The notes under the pieces are model-generated. The model ran no database searches. It saw only the letters and a program-made list of their open reading frames with translations, and had not been told where the DNA came from. 64,000 nucleotides of DNA from Candidatus Woesearchaeota archaeon (lineage in GTDB: Archaea > Nanobdellota > Nanobdellia > Woesearchaeales > GW2011-AR4): assembly GCA_016187465.1 (NCBI GenBank), contig JACPJQ010000003.1, positions 124,001-188,000 on the forward strand, in the 5' to 3' direction. The position numbers and the translations under genes are program-made. Below, in pieces: positions 35,857 to 45,231 of this stretch. Every line of letters starts with the position of its first letter. Within the stretch, counting starts at the first letter, position 1.

Positions 35857-37165
35857 GCAACAAACCAAACTCCAGCAAACCGAAATAGGAGAAATTCCAG
35901 AAGAGTGGGAAATTATTAAACTAATGGAGATAGGAGATTTGAAGAATGGTGTAAATTTTAGTAGAAATGATTTTGGGAATGGTTTACCAATAATTAATGT
36001 AAAGAATTTATTTAGGGGCAGATTTGCCACAATTAATGATTTAGACCAAATTAAAAAGGAGTCAATAAAAAATTATGATAAATATCTCTTAAGAAAGGAT
36101 GATTTATTATTTACAAGGTCATCATTAAAACAATCTGGTGCAGGTCAAGCCGCTTTGGTGAATAATTTGCCTGCAAAAGAAACTTTGTATAGTGGTTTCA
36201 TAATACGATTTCGAAAAAAATATAATTCTCATGTAAATATGCAGTTTTTAAATTACCTAGTTAGATCAAAAATATATCGAGAACTTATTCCAAGAATTTT
36301 ATCTGGAACCACAATAACAAACATTAACCAACAAATTTTATCAGAATTGCCAATAATCCTGCCCTCTCTTAAAGAACAATCCGCCATCGCCAAAATCCTC
36401 TCAGATTTGGACTCAAAAATTGAATTGAATCAGCAGATAAACAAGAATTTAGAAACGATCGGTCAATCAATCTTCAATCACTGGCTTATTGACTTTGAAT
36501 TTCCGAATGAAAAAGGAAAGCCTTACAAAAGCAATGTCGGAGAGATGGTTTACAATAAGGAATTAGAGAAAGATGTTCCTACAAATTGCGAAATTAAGCC
36601 ACTTGATAAAATTGCAGATTTCCTTAATGGACTGCCTTTACAAAAATACCCTGCTGAAACAGAAGAAAACTCTCTGCCCGTTATTAAAATAAGGGAATTA
36701 AGGCAGGGAATTACAAACTCATCAGATAGATGCTCAAACATTCTTCCAGAAGAATATATCATTAATGATGGCGATATAATATTCTCTTGGTCTGGAAGCT
36801 TAGATATTGTGATTTGGTGCAATGGCAAAGGCGGATTAAACCAGCATTTGTTTAAAGTTTCATCAGAAAAATATCCAAAATGGTTCTATTATTTCTGGGT
36901 AAAAAATCACCTGCCAAATTTTCAGCATATAGCAGAAGGAAAAGCTACGACAATGGGGCATATACAAAGGCATCATTTAACAGAATCTTTAGTAATTTCT
37001 CCACCAAAAGAAATTTTAGGGCAAATGAACAAAATAATGGCTCCTTTATTTGAAAGAATTATCAATGTAAGAGTGGAATCCAAAATTTTAGCACAAATTC
37101 GTGATTTACTATTGCCTAAACTTATGTCAGGAAAAATAAGAGTTCCTGTTGAGGTTGAAGCATGA
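35840..37165 (+). CDS. hsdS: Type I restriction specificity subunit
   Basis: 441 residues from the ATG at 35840 (another ATG at 35849). Two target-recognition domains each start like HsdS: TEIGEIPEEWEIIKLMEIGD and NCEIKPLDKIADFLNG. Each is followed by the conserved helix (LPSLKEQSAIAKILSDLDSKI and a shorter one before LLLPKLMSGKIRV). The recognised DNA sequence is bipartite but cannot be predicted here. Overlaps the next gene by 4 bp. Confidence 0.92.
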   Translation: MSKMDKQQTKLQQTEIGEIPEEWEIIKLMEIGDLKNGVNFSRNDFGNGLPIINVKNLFRGRFATINDLDQIKKESIKNYDKYLLRKDDLLFTRSSLKQSGAGQAALVNNLPAKETLYSGFIIRFRKKYNSHVNMQFLNYLVRSKIYRELIPRILSGTTITNINQQILSELPIILPSLKEQSAIAKILSDLDSKIELNQQINKNLETIGQSIFNHWLIDFEFPNEKGKPYKSNVGEMVYNKELEKDVPTNCEIKPLDKIADFLNGLPLQKYPAETEENSLPVIKIRELRQGITNSSDRCSNILPEEYIINDGDIIFSWSGSLDIVIWCNGKGGLNQHLFKVSSEKYPKWFYYFWVKNHLPNFQHIAEGKATTMGHIQRHHLTESLVISPPKEILGQMNKIMAPLFERIINVRVESKILAQIRDLLLPKLMSGKIRVPVEVEA

Positions 37166-38460
37166 TATTTATAGGTAGAGCATTTAGAGAAAATGAGCAA
37201 TTTGACTATCCTAAAGAAACTATTACAAAAGGTAGAGAAAAAATTAAAGAGTTTCCTACTTTAAGTTCAATTCTAGAAAATTTTAACAAAGCCGATAGAC
37301 AAAACTACAATAAAAATCATTTTTTGATGTTGGCTAGAGATGCTGTATCAAATCCATTCATTGGTGGCCAACCAGACAAAGAAGCCGAAGCAAAATTAAA
37401 AAGATACGATATATTGTTAAATTTCCTTATACCAAGGCTAAGCAAAGACACCAAAGAAAAAATTATCTCCAGACTTAAAGATTTCGGAGAAAATCATTTT
37501 AAAACAATATTGGAACTCGAACTTTTATTAGAATTAATTGTAAATAAATCAGTTTCTGACATCCATTATGAAGACCCAAAAAAAGGAAATCATGATTTTT
37601 GTATAGTTATGGGAGATACAGAAATAAATATAGAACTTACAAGTTTAGGTGAAGGGACTATCCAAAGAATATTGGAAAATGCTTTTGATATGGCTTCTAA
37701 TGAAATTATTGAATACATCTCCGAAAGCACTTTATTAAAATTGGATGTTGATACAGATTTAATTTTAAATCTAAAAGGTAAAAATGATTCTGATTCCATA
37801 AAAGATGTTCTCGTAGGTGGCTTTGTTAAAATTAAACCACTTGTCAATGTGGTCCGAAATAATCATTGTATTCTGGAGAGTAACTTTGGAGACCAAGAAA
37901 AATATCTTTATGATTTTAAAGATTTATTTAAGTATTATAATGAGTTTGGAGAGAGGTTAGTAAAGTTATTGGAAACCCCAGAAGGGATAGAATTTCTTAA
38001 ATCAACAAAAGTTAAAGATATTAGCGAAATTCCATACTCAAGCTTTATTATTGGAGATGCCAGAACAAAATTAGTAGAAATTCATTCCCATAGTTTTTGG
38101 CCATCTAAATCTGAAAATTTAAGAAAAGAATCTATACTCAGACAATTTAAGAATAGAATTATTGAAAAAATAAAAGGTGGTCAATTAAAGGGAAAAGTCA
38201 ATTCAATTATTGCAGTTAATTTTTCTGATGTAATCTTTCATGACTACTCGTCAAATACGGACATTTTTGGACAAGAAAATTTTGATGAGTTAAAGAGTAT
38301 AGTTGAAGATGTATTTATCCAAGAAAAAGATAACGAGATTTTTGGTGTTTTATTATATGAAGGAACACTTAAAAAATCCAGATTCGTGAGAAATCCAAGA
38401 ATTAATATACCGGAGGAAGCACTCTCAAAAATAAATTTATTGATGGAGATTCAAAGTTAG
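37162..38460 (+). CDS. Putative PD-(D/E)xK-type nuclease in the restriction operon
   Basis: 432 residues, unknown family. The segment KKGNHDFCIVMGDTEINIEL (from about residue 140) followed by TSLGEG has the D-(8-12)-ExT spacing of a degenerate PD-(D/E)xK core, preceded by a helix with ELELLLELIV. The remaining sequence is mixed, with FIIGDARTKLVEIHSHSFWP and a conserved-looking IIAVNFSDVIFHDYS. It lies between hsdS (ATGA overlap) and hsdR, an unusual place for an extra gene. The nuclease assignment is only pattern-based. Confidence 0.5.
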   Translation: MIFIGRAFRENEQFDYPKETITKGREKIKEFPTLSSILENFNKADRQNYNKNHFLMLARDAVSNPFIGGQPDKEAEAKLKRYDILLNFLIPRLSKDTKEKIISRLKDFGENHFKTILELELLLELIVNKSVSDIHYEDPKKGNHDFCIVMGDTEINIELTSLGEGTIQRILENAFDMASNEIIEYISESTLLKLDVDTDLILNLKGKNDSDSIKDVLVGGFVKIKPLVNVVRNNHCILESNFGDQEKYLYDFKDLFKYYNEFGERLVKLLETPEGIEFLKSTKVKDISEIPYSSFIIGDARTKLVEIHSHSFWPSKSENLRKESILRQFKNRIIEKIKGGQLKGKVNSIIAVNFSDVIFHDYSSNTDIFGQENFDELKSIVEDVFIQEKDNEIFGVLLYEGTLKKSRFVRNPRINIPEEALSKINLLMEIQS

Positions 38461-38472
38461 GTGTAAGTTAAA

Positions 38473-41400
38473 ATGCCACAAAACCTAATAACTGAAGATG
38501 ACCTTGAACGGGAAGCATTGAAGCTTTTGGAAAATCAAGGCTATGAAGTAATTTATGCTCCAACAATTGCTCCTGCTCCAGAAGGCAATGGCGAAAGAAA
38601 AAGATATTTTGATGTTGTTTTAGTGGGAAGATTAAGAAAAGCACTTATCAAAATCAACCCAAAAATTCCCAAGGAAGCAATAGAAGAAGCAATAAAGAAA
38701 GTAATAAGGCAGGACAGCCAAAACCTAGTCTTAAACAACCAGCACTTCCATAAAATGCTTGTTAATGGCGTTGATGTTGAATACAGAAAAGATGGAAGAA
38801 TTAAAGGAGATAAAGTCTGGCTTTTTGATTTCAATAACATAAGAAATAATGAGTTTTTAGCAGTTAATCAGTTTACGATAGTTGAAGATAATTACAACAG
38901 AAGGCCAGATATTTTATTATTCATAAATGGCTTGCCATTGGTTCTTTTTGAACTGAAAAATCCTGCTGATGAAGAAGCAACAGTAGCAAACGCATTTAAT
39001 CAGGTTGAAACGTATAAACTGCAAATTCCTTCTTTATTCAGATTTAATGAAATAGTCATAATCAGCGATGGTTTGGAAACCCATGCTGGAACAATTACCT
39101 CTGGAACGGAAAGATTTACTGCATGGAAAACAATCAATGAAGAAAAGCCGAGCAAGGCAATGAATGAATTAGACGTTTTAATCAAGGGAATGTTAAACAA
39201 AGAGACTTTATTGGATTTGGTTAGGCATTTTATCGTCTTTCAAACAGAAAAAGATACAAAGACTACTACAACAAAAACACTAAAGAAAATTTCAGCGTAT
39301 CACCAATACAATGCAGTAAATAAAGCAATGGAAAGTACGCTTAAAGCTACAAAAGGAGATAAAAGAGCTGGAGTTGTCTGGCATACGCAAGGAAGCGGTA
39401 AAAGCCTTACAATGGTATTCTATTCAGGCAAAGCAATCTTATCTAAGGCACTGGAAAATCCTACGATTGTAGCCTTAACTGACAGAAATGACCTTGACGA
39501 CCAACTTTATGGAACTTTTGCAAGCTGCCATGACTTATTAAGGCAAGAGCCAGTGCAATCTAATTCCAGAGACGAATTAAAGAAACTGCTAAAAGTCGCG
39601 TCTGGCGGAATAGTATTCACAACAATTCAGAAATTTTTCCCAGATGAAAAAGGAACAAAATATCCTCTTTTGTCAGAAAGAAAAAATATTATTGTTATAG
39701 CTGATGAGGCTCATAGAAGCCAATACGATTTTATTGATGGATTTGCGAAACACATGAGAGATGCTCTACCAAATGCCTCATTTATAGGATTTACAGGCAC
39801 GCCAATTGAAAAAAAAGATAGAAGCACTCCAGCAGTATTTGGAAAATATGTTGATGTTTATGATATAAAACAATCTATTGAAGATAAGACAACAGTTGGA
39901 ATATTCTATGAAAGCAGGCTTGCTAAACTCGAATTAAAGCCAGAAGAAAGACTAAAAATTGACCCTAATTTTGAAGAAGTTACTGAAGGAGAAGAAGTCG
40001 AACAAAAAGAAAAACTAAAATCAAAATGGGCTAGAATGGAAGCTGTGGCTGGAAGCCATGACAGAATAAAAAGAATTGCTAAAGACCTTGTAGAGCATTT
40101 TGAGCAAAGGCTAAAAATTATTGATGGAAAAGCAATGATTGTCTGCATGAGCAGAAGAATTTGCGTTGATTTGCATAAAGAAATAGTGAAATTAAAACCC
40201 AATTGGTATAACAAAGAAGATGATAAAGGAATAATAAAAGTGATTATTACCGGAAAAACTTCTGAGACTGCATGGCAAGAACACATTAGAAATAAGAAAA
40301 AAAGAAGAGATTTAGGAGATATTTTCAAGGATGAAAACAGCCCGATTAAAATTGCTATTGTTAGAGATATGTGGCTTACAGGGTTTGATGTTCCTTGTTT
40401 GCATACAATGTATGTGGATAAACCTATGAGGGGACATGGGCTAATGCAGGCAATAGCAAGGGTAAATAGAGTCTTTAAGGACAAAAAAGGCGGATTGATT
40501 GTTGATTACATGGGAATTGCTTACGATTTAAAGAAAGCACTAAAAGATTATACCGCAAGCGGCGGCAAAGGCAAGCCTGTTTTAGATCAAGAAAAGGCAG
40601 TTGAATTGATGATGTCTGAATATGAAGTTGTCTGCGATATGATGCACGGATTTGAGTATAAATCTAAAGTTAAAAAATCCTTAAACGAAGCACTTTCTTT
40701 AGTTCCAGATGCAATAGAATATGTGTTAAAGCAAAAAGATGGCAAAGATTTATTCTTGATGCACTCTAAAAAATTGGTTGAAAGTTTTGCTCTTGCAGTT
40801 CCGCATGAAAAAGCTTTAGGGATAAAAGAAGAAGTTGGATTTTTCCAAGTTATGAAGGCAAAGATGATTAAATTAACACTTGTAAAATCAAAACAAACCG
40901 AAGAATTAGATTCTGCAATAAGGCAGATAGTATCAAAAGCGATAATTTCAGACAGAGTTATAGATATTTTTGAGTCGGCTGGCTTCCAAAAGCCAAATAT
41001 CGAAGTCCTATCAGAGGAATTCCTTGCAGAAGTCAAAGACATTCCTCAGAAAAATCTTGCATTTGAAGCATTGAAAAAGCTCTTAATGGAAGAAATTAAA
41101 CTTATTTCAAGGAAGAATATCATCAAAGGAAGGTCATTTATGGAAATGTTAGACCAGACAATCAAAAAGTACACTAGTAGGGCAATTGAAACTGCGAGAG
41201 TTGTTGAGGAATTAATTGAGCTTGCAAAAACTATCAAGAAAGACCAACAAGAAGGCAAAAAATTAGGATTAAGCGAAGATGAAGTTGCTTTCTATGATGC
41301 TTTGGAAGTCAACGATAGTGCTGTAAAGGTTCTTGGTGATGAAACGCTTAGAAAAATTGCAAGAGAGATTTATGAAACAATAAGAAACAATGTTACAATA

Positions 41401-41562
41401 GATTGGACTATGAGGGAAAATGTTCAGGCTCAGCTTAGATTGTCAGTAAAAAGAATTCTTAGAAAATATGGTTATCCTCCAGATAAACAACAAACTGCTA
41501 CTGAAACAGTTTTGAAACAGGCAGAGGTAATCGCAAAAGACTGGGCAGAATCTCAATCCTAA
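38473..41562 (+). CDS. hsdR: Type I restriction endonuclease/translocase subunit
   Basis: 1029 residues. The N-terminal nuclease has [20 protein letters not shown] (PD...ExK). The SF2 motor has [15 protein letters not shown] (Walker A), [12 protein letters not shown] (DEAH), [10 protein letters not shown] (motif III), [20 protein letters not shown] and [13 protein letters not shown] (motif VI). The C terminus is a helical domain for binding M2S. It pulls DNA and cuts at distant sites when the sequence is unmethylated. No frame breaks, so the system is probably active. Confidence 0.95.
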   Translation: MPQNLITEDDLEREALKLLENQGYEVIYAPTIAPAPEGNGERKRYFDVVLVGRLRKALIKINPKIPKEAIEEAIKKVIRQDSQNLVLNNQHFHKMLVNGVDVEYRKDGRIKGDKVWLFDFNNIRNNEFLAVNQFTIVEDNYNRRPDILLFINGLPLVLFELKNPADEEATVANAFNQVETYKLQIPSLFRFNEIVIISDGLETHAGTITSGTERFTAWKTINEEKPSKAMNELDVLIKGMLNKETLLDLVRHFIVFQTEKDTKTTTTKTLKKISAYHQYNAVNKAMESTLKATKGDKRAGVVWHTQGSGKSLTMVFYSGKAILSKALENPTIVALTDRNDLDDQLYGTFASCHDLLRQEPVQSNSRDELKKLLKVASGGIVFTTIQKFFPDEKGTKYPLLSERKNIIVIADEAHRSQYDFIDGFAKHMRDALPNASFIGFTGTPIEKKDRSTPAVFGKYVDVYDIKQSIEDKTTVGIFYESRLAKLELKPEERLKIDPNFEEVTEGEEVEQKEKLKSKWARMEAVAGSHDRIKRIAKDLVEHFEQRLKIIDGKAMIVCMSRRICVDLHKEIVKLKPNWYNKEDDKGIIKVIITGKTSETAWQEHIRNKKKRRDLGDIFKDENSPIKIAIVRDMWLTGFDVPCLHTMYVDKPMRGHGLMQAIARVNRVFKDKKGGLIVDYMGIAYDLKKALKDYTASGGKGKPVLDQEKAVELMMSEYEVVCDMMHGFEYKSKVKKSLNEALSLVPDAIEYVLKQKDGKDLFLMHSKKLVESFALAVPHEKALGIKEEVGFFQVMKAKMIKLTLVKSKQTEELDSAIRQIVSKAIISDRVIDIFESAGFQKPNIEVLSEEFLAEVKDIPQKNLAFEALKKLLMEEIKLISRKNIIKGRSFMEMLDQTIKKYTSRAIETARVVEELIELAKTIKKDQQEGKKLGLSEDEVAFYDALEVNDSAVKVLGDETLRKIAREIYETIRNNVTIDWTMRENVQAQLRLSVKRILRKYGYPPDKQQTATETVLKQAEVIAKDWAESQS

Positions 41563-41568
41563 TGAAAA

Positions 41569-41979
41569 ATGGCAAAGAAAGATTTATCAGATTATCTGAA
41601 AGATCCGCATATTGTTGCGTGGATAATTTTAGGTTTATTTGTGGTTGTTGTTTTGGTATTTTTTGATTATTTTAAGCAATATTTTCTTAAAATAGCCTTG
41701 ATAGGTATTCTCTTCATGTTGTTCTATTTTTTTGATGATTTTATCTTTAAGCCTGTTGGGAAAAGTGCAAAAGATATTTTCTCAGGGAACTTATTTGTTA
41801 AAAGATGGAAAGCGTTTCCAATATTTTTATTAGAAATTTATGTTATCTATTTTTTATCAACCTACATAGAAAATTGGTTGAGCATTTACCTTTCGGCAGA
41901 TAAAATTCAATGGTGGTATGTTTTAGTTTGGATTGCAATAATGTATGGGTTTTATTGGTTTAAAGCATCTCGTGAATAA
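41569..41979 (+). CDS. Small membrane protein after hsdR
   Basis: 136 residues, three or four helices: HIVAWIILGLFVVVVLVFF, LKIALIGILFMLFYFFDDF, FPIFLLEIYVIYFLSTYI and QWWYVLVWIAIMYGFYWF. 6 bp after hsdR and last gene of the C5 cassette. Unknown function. Confidence 0.6.
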   Translation: MAKKDLSDYLKDPHIVAWIILGLFVVVVLVFFDYFKQYFLKIALIGILFMLFYFFDDFIFKPVGKSAKDIFSGNLFVKRWKAFPIFLLEIYVIYFLSTYIENWLSIYLSADKIQWWYVLVWIAIMYGFYWFKASRE

Positions 41980-42094
41980 TAAGTTTTCTAGCCCCCTCAG
42001 TTATTATCGTCAAGCCCCCCGATTCTATTTCAGTTTAGTTAGTAGTCGTTAGCCCCCGATTCCGTACAGAAAATATTTGGGTGGAATGAAATGT

Positions 42095-42113
42095 AACCGC
42101 TAAACGCTATGTT
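42095..42113 (+). repeat. Candidate inner junction S5b
   Basis: AAC-CGCTAAACGCTAT-GTT has the 13-nt spacing of S1 and S2 but a different centre. CGCTAAACG here also pairs with CGTTTAGCG at 42152-42160. It may be a remnant site nested in the right end of C5. The gene-free stretch 41980-42316 holds this, the right-end inverted repeats of C5 and S6. Confidence 0.4.
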
Positions 42114-42222
42114 ATGCAATCGTTTTAATGTTGCAGTCGTTTCGTTTGGTTCGTTTAGCGAAGTATTTTTTGAGCGTGTGCCTCTTTGCGTTTTAGAAAG
42201 TTTTATTAATGTTACTACTCTA

Positions 42223-42269
42223 CAGTGAACAACTATTTAACGCATACAATGCGGTAAATAGTTAATGAG
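42223..42269 (+). repeat. Array junction S6, last site before the recombinase gene
   Basis: CAGTGAAC-AACT-ATTTA-A-CGCATACAATGCG-G-TAAAT-A-GTTAATGAG. It keeps the 4-nt spacer, stem and 1-nt spacer order. The stem ATTTA/TAAAT continues to CGCAT/ATGCG. Its left arm pairs with the start of C5. The recombinase ATG is 48 bp further. Confidence 0.65.
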
Positions 42270-42316
42270 CATTGTTAAACGAAGAATTTATATATCAAAT
42301 TTGCTCTTCTGGTTGT

Positions 42317-43099
42317 ATGGAGAGGGATTGGCATATGCAGAAGCTCAGGGAGGAGTTAAAGCTTAGAAGGTACTCTGACAGGACAGCCAAAAGGTATTCT
42401 GATGTCGTAAACAAGTATGTGAAGTCCGGCAAGACCGCAAGGGACTTCCTGCTATCATATTCCGATAAGAGCAAATCAACAATGCGGGGAACTTATTTTG
42501 CCCTTAAGTTCTATAATGAAAATGTGCTTTCTCAGAAGTTTGATGAAAAAATTCCGCTTGCAAGGAAAAGCTCTGCCCTGCCTGTTGTCTTGGGCAGGGA
42601 AGAGGTGATGGGCATGCTTAATGCAGTTTTTAACCCGAAACACAGGCTTGTGCTCGGCCTTCTTTATTATGCAGGCATGCGCCTCAATGAAATCAGAAAG
42701 CTGAAATGGCAGGATATTGACTTTGAAAGGAAAATAATTCATATAAAGAAGGCAAAAGGCGACAAAGACCGTATTGTGTTCCTTCATGGGGCATTAAACA
42801 ATATTATAGAAAACAACGGAATCAAAAAAGAAGGCTATGTTCTTATTTCTGAAAGGGGCTTGTTATATAATGATAGGACCGTACAGGAAATAGTAAAAAT
42901 CGCTGCAAAAAAAGCAAAAATCACAAAGAATGTGTCGCCGCACACTTTAAGGCACAGCTTTGCAACCCACTTGCTTGAGGCAGGCGCAGACATACGGCAC
43001 ATCCAAAAGCTTTTAGGCCATTCAAATCTCCAAACCACCCAGATTTACACTCATGTGGCAAATAGAGATATAAAGAAGCTTGCTGTTCTCCTGGATTAG
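42317..43099 (+). CDS. xerA: Tyrosine recombinase (XerA/integrase family)
   Basis: 260 residues from the ATG at 42317. The N-terminal SAM-like domain starts MQKLREELKLRRYSDRTAKR. Catalytic residues are all present: Arg in GMRLNEIRKL, Lys in KAKGDKDR, HTLRHSFATHLL, and LGHSNLQTTQIYTH with the Tyr nucleophile. The length and lack of the extra helix region before the HxxR box make it more like archaeal XerA than integron IntI. It stands next to the array, with S6 48 bp upstream, yet is followed after 1 bp by bud32, so it could equally be the chromosomal Xer protein. Role in cassette movement is unproven. Confidence 0.88.
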   Translation: MERDWHMQKLREELKLRRYSDRTAKRYSDVVNKYVKSGKTARDFLLSYSDKSKSTMRGTYFALKFYNENVLSQKFDEKIPLARKSSALPVVLGREEVMGMLNAVFNPKHRLVLGLLYYAGMRLNEIRKLKWQDIDFERKIIHIKKAKGDKDRIVFLHGALNNIIENNGIKKEGYVLISERGLLYNDRTVQEIVKIAAKKAKITKNVSPHTLRHSFATHLLEAGADIRHIQKLLGHSNLQTTQIYTHVANRDIKKLAVLLD

Positions 43100-43100
43100 A

Positions 43101-43712
43101 ATGCCAAAAAGACTTATAGCGCAGGGTGCCGAGGCAAGGCTATTCTTGGAGCATAATCTAATTGTTAAAAACAGATTTTCCAAATCCTACCGCATTAAAG
43201 AAATAGATGAAAAATTAAGGGGCTTCAGGACAAGAAGGGAAGCAAAAATACTGCAGAAACTGGAAGCGATAAATTTCCCGGCGCCAAGGCTTATAAAAAA
43301 TGATGAAAAAGAGAATTTAATAATTGAAAAGATTAACGGAAAGCTTGTGAAGGATATTCTGGAGCATTCTGATTATAAAAAATTATGCAGCGAAATTGGA
43401 AAAAAGACTGCAATTCTGCACAATAACTCAATCATTCACGGTGATTTGACAACATCAAACATGATGCTCAGCAAAGAAATATATTTTATCGACTTTGGAT
43501 TGTCATTTTTCTCGGAAAAAGCAGAGGACAAGGCAGTTGATCTGCATCTGCTCGAGGAAGGGCTTAAGTCAAAGCACTACAGGATTGGTGAGGTATGCTT
43601 TAAGTCTGCTCTTGACTCTTACGGAAGAGAGGCTAAGAACAGCGATGCAACATTAAAGAGGCTTGAAGTTGTTGAAAAAAGGGGAAGATACCGTGCGAAA
43701 AAAGGAAGTTAA
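43101..43712 (+). CDS. bud32: KEOPS-complex kinase/ATPase Bud32
   Basis: 203 residues from MPKRLIAQGAEARLFLEHNL. It is a small RIO/piD261-type kinase with FRTRREAKILQKLEAINFPA, IIHGDLTTSNMM (catalytic Asp) and FIDFGLSFFSEKAEDKAVDL. The C-terminal GRYRAKKG is typical. Bud32 partners Kae1 in making N6-threonylcarbamoyladenosine (t6A37) of ANN-decoding tRNAs. Kae1 is often fused or adjacent but is not in this window. Confidence 0.93.
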   Translation: MPKRLIAQGAEARLFLEHNLIVKNRFSKSYRIKEIDEKLRGFRTRREAKILQKLEAINFPAPRLIKNDEKENLIIEKINGKLVKDILEHSDYKKLCSEIGKKTAILHNNSIIHGDLTTSNMMLSKEIYFIDFGLSFFSEKAEDKAVDLHLLEEGLKSKHYRIGEVCFKSALDSYGREAKNSDATLKRLEVVEKRGRYRAKKGS

Positions 43713-44301
43713 GGCTGTTCTTTTTGACCTGGACGGGGTACTAATAAACTCTATCGATGCCTGGCACCACACTTATAATGATATTATCGCACATTTCAAC
43801 AAACACCCTGTATCAAAAAAAGGCTTCCGCAAGATCTTTGGCAATACAATAGAAAAAAATGTTAAAATGATTGTGGACATACCTGCACGAGAGGCGAACA
43901 GGCTTGCAATAACATATTTTAAAGGAAACATGGACTATGTCATGATATTCCCGCAAACAAAAAATGTTCTTGAAAAGCTCTCAAACATGGGCATAAAAAT
44001 TGCGTTAATAACAAATACCCCAAAGAAGATATTGATGCCGGTCCTAAAGCGCTATAAAATAAAAAAATATTTTGATGCTGTTGTAACAATTGATGGCGTG
44101 AAGAAAGGAAAGCCCGCTCCTGACATGGCATTAAAAGCCTGCAAAATGCTGAAAGTAAGCCCAAAAAATGCGATAATTGTAGGCGATACAAAGAATGACA
44201 TGATGGCTGGAAAAAGGGCTGGGTGCATTACAATCGGATACAAGATGAAGGGAGATTATAGAATAAACAGGCTAAATGAGATTTTTGGCATATTAAAATA
44301 G
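43693..44301 (+). CDS. HAD-superfamily phosphatase (phosphoglycolate-phosphatase-like)
   Basis: 202 residues from the GTG at 43693, with AAAGGGGAAG about 9 bp upstream. Motif I is FDLDGVLINS, motif II ITNTPKK, motif III KGKPAPD with the Lys, and motif IV VGDTKNDMMAGKRAG. The helical cap after motif I (WHHTYNDIIAHFNKHPVSK) puts it in the phosphoglycolate phosphatase / beta-phosphoglucomutase-like group. Overlaps the bud32 end by 20 bp. Substrate unknown. Confidence 0.88.
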   Translation: MRKKEVKAVLFDLDGVLINSIDAWHHTYNDIIAHFNKHPVSKKGFRKIFGNTIEKNVKMIVDIPAREANRLAITYFKGNMDYVMIFPQTKNVLEKLSNMGIKIALITNTPKKILMPVLKRYKIKKYFDAVVTIDGVKKGKPAPDMALKACKMLKVSPKNAIIVGDTKNDMMAGKRAGCITIGYKMKGDYRINRLNEIFGILK

Positions 44302-44337
44302 AAAAGTTTATATATGTTTAAACATAAACATATGTTT

Positions 44338-44586
44338 ATGGCAGTGAAGACTATAACTGTAACAGAAGAAGCGTATAAGGCATTGGCTAATGAAAAGAAG
44401 AAAGATGAGAGTTTCTCAGAAGTAATTCTAAGGACGCATAAGAGAGGCAATATAGAAGATATTATGAAGTTTGCCGGTGCATGGAGCGATATGGGCGATG
44501 AAGAAGCAGAGCAAATAAAGAAGCGTATTGGCAAAATGTCAAAAAGAGCGATGAAGAATGTTGCACGCAAAGTTAGGGGAATCTAA
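44338..44586 (+). CDS. VapB-type antitoxin
   Basis: 82 residues from the ATG at 44338 (MAVKTITVTEEAYKALANEK). The N terminus fits the archaeal DUF217 VapB type, and GNIEDIMKFAGAWSDMGDEE parallels ISDLAGAWKMSSKEAEEL in the first VapB (7048). Two ATGs upstream (44314, 44332) lie in a TATA-like region and are less likely. It is directly followed by the toxin gene. Confidence 0.78.
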   Translation: MAVKTITVTEEAYKALANEKKKDESFSEVILRTHKRGNIEDIMKFAGAWSDMGDEEAEQIKKRIGKMSKRAMKNVARKVRGI

Positions 44587-44979
44587 ATGATATGCCTAGG
44601 CAGTGATTTTATAGTTGATTTTCTCAGGCAAAAGCAAAATGCCGTTTTAAAGCTTCAATCACTGAAAGGGAAGACGGTGGTTTCGACAGAAGTAAATTAC
44701 TTTGAAGTCTTATATGGGGTATTTCAGAAGAAGCAAGTATCGCAAAAAGAGCTAGGCTTAGTGCAGGAATTTTTTAATTCTATCCCGAATATGGCCCTAG
44801 ATCACCCTAGCGCTTTTAATGCTGCAGAAATTGCGACTAATCTTGAGAAATCCGGATTGGACATAGGACTGAACGACAGCTTAATAGCTGGAATATGTCT
44901 TTCAAATAATTGTGCCTTGCTTACCAAAAATGTAAATCATTTCTCAAGAATTAAAGGCCTGAAAGTTGAAACTTATTAG
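44587..44979 (+). CDS. PIN-domain toxin (VapC-like)
   Basis: 130 residues: MICLGSDFIVDFLRQ (an unusual Gly-Ser before the conserved Asp), VNYFEVLYGVFQ, and GLDIGLNDSLIAGICLSNNC with the third acidic residue. It ends LLTKNVNHFSRIKGL like the first VapC. A ribonuclease toxin by family. Confidence 0.85.
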   Translation: MICLGSDFIVDFLRQKQNAVLKLQSLKGKTVVSTEVNYFEVLYGVFQKKQVSQKELGLVQEFFNSIPNMALDHPSAFNAAEIATNLEKSGLDIGLNDSLIAGICLSNNCALLTKNVNHFSRIKGLKVETY

Positions 44980-45231
44980 TGACAAAATCAAAAGTTTTAA
45001 ATACAAGCGGTGTTTTCCTTTGATTATGAAACGAGTTGGTTGTCTTCATTGTGAGTAAACTTAGTTCTGATTTAATTAGTTCCAGCTCTGAAAATTCAAC
45101 TGTTTTTAAAAAAGTAGGCAGTGTTATTTCTATCCATCATCATTGCTAGATTCTTGCATTGTTTTTATCTATTTATTTAGTTAATATTTAAAAAATTAGC
45201 CGACGGACTTTAAACGTGGAGGAAAAGGAAA
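44980..45231 (+). other. Intergenic region, nothing recognised
   Basis: 252 bp; only the GGAGG sequence 9-13 bp before the next ATG (45232) is notable. It contains no tRNA or array junction. Confidence 0.4.

Larger units (their letters stand above)
31739..42261 (+). mobile_element. Cassette C5: 10.5-kb segment with a type I restriction system
   Basis: Outer arms GTTCACTG (31738) and CAGTGAAC (42223) are complements. Further inverted repeats nest inside: AGTAACATTAATA (31854, partner 42204), GCAAAGAGGCAC (31901, partner 42178) and GAATCGGGGGGC plus AGAATCGGGGGCT (31924, 31958; partners 42014 and 42051). The left end (to 32120, no genes) has a stem GACTTTTCC/GGAAAAGTC (31786-31840) and a GGCTATTCT/AGAATAGCC hairpin. 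It carries ten plus-strand genes. The size is far above that of ordinary integron cassettes. Confidence 0.55.

Noticed and set aside
42317-43099. Calling the recombinase IntI
   Set aside because: The IntI-specific extra helix between the Lys motif and HTLRH is absent; only a general tyrosine recombinase call is supported.
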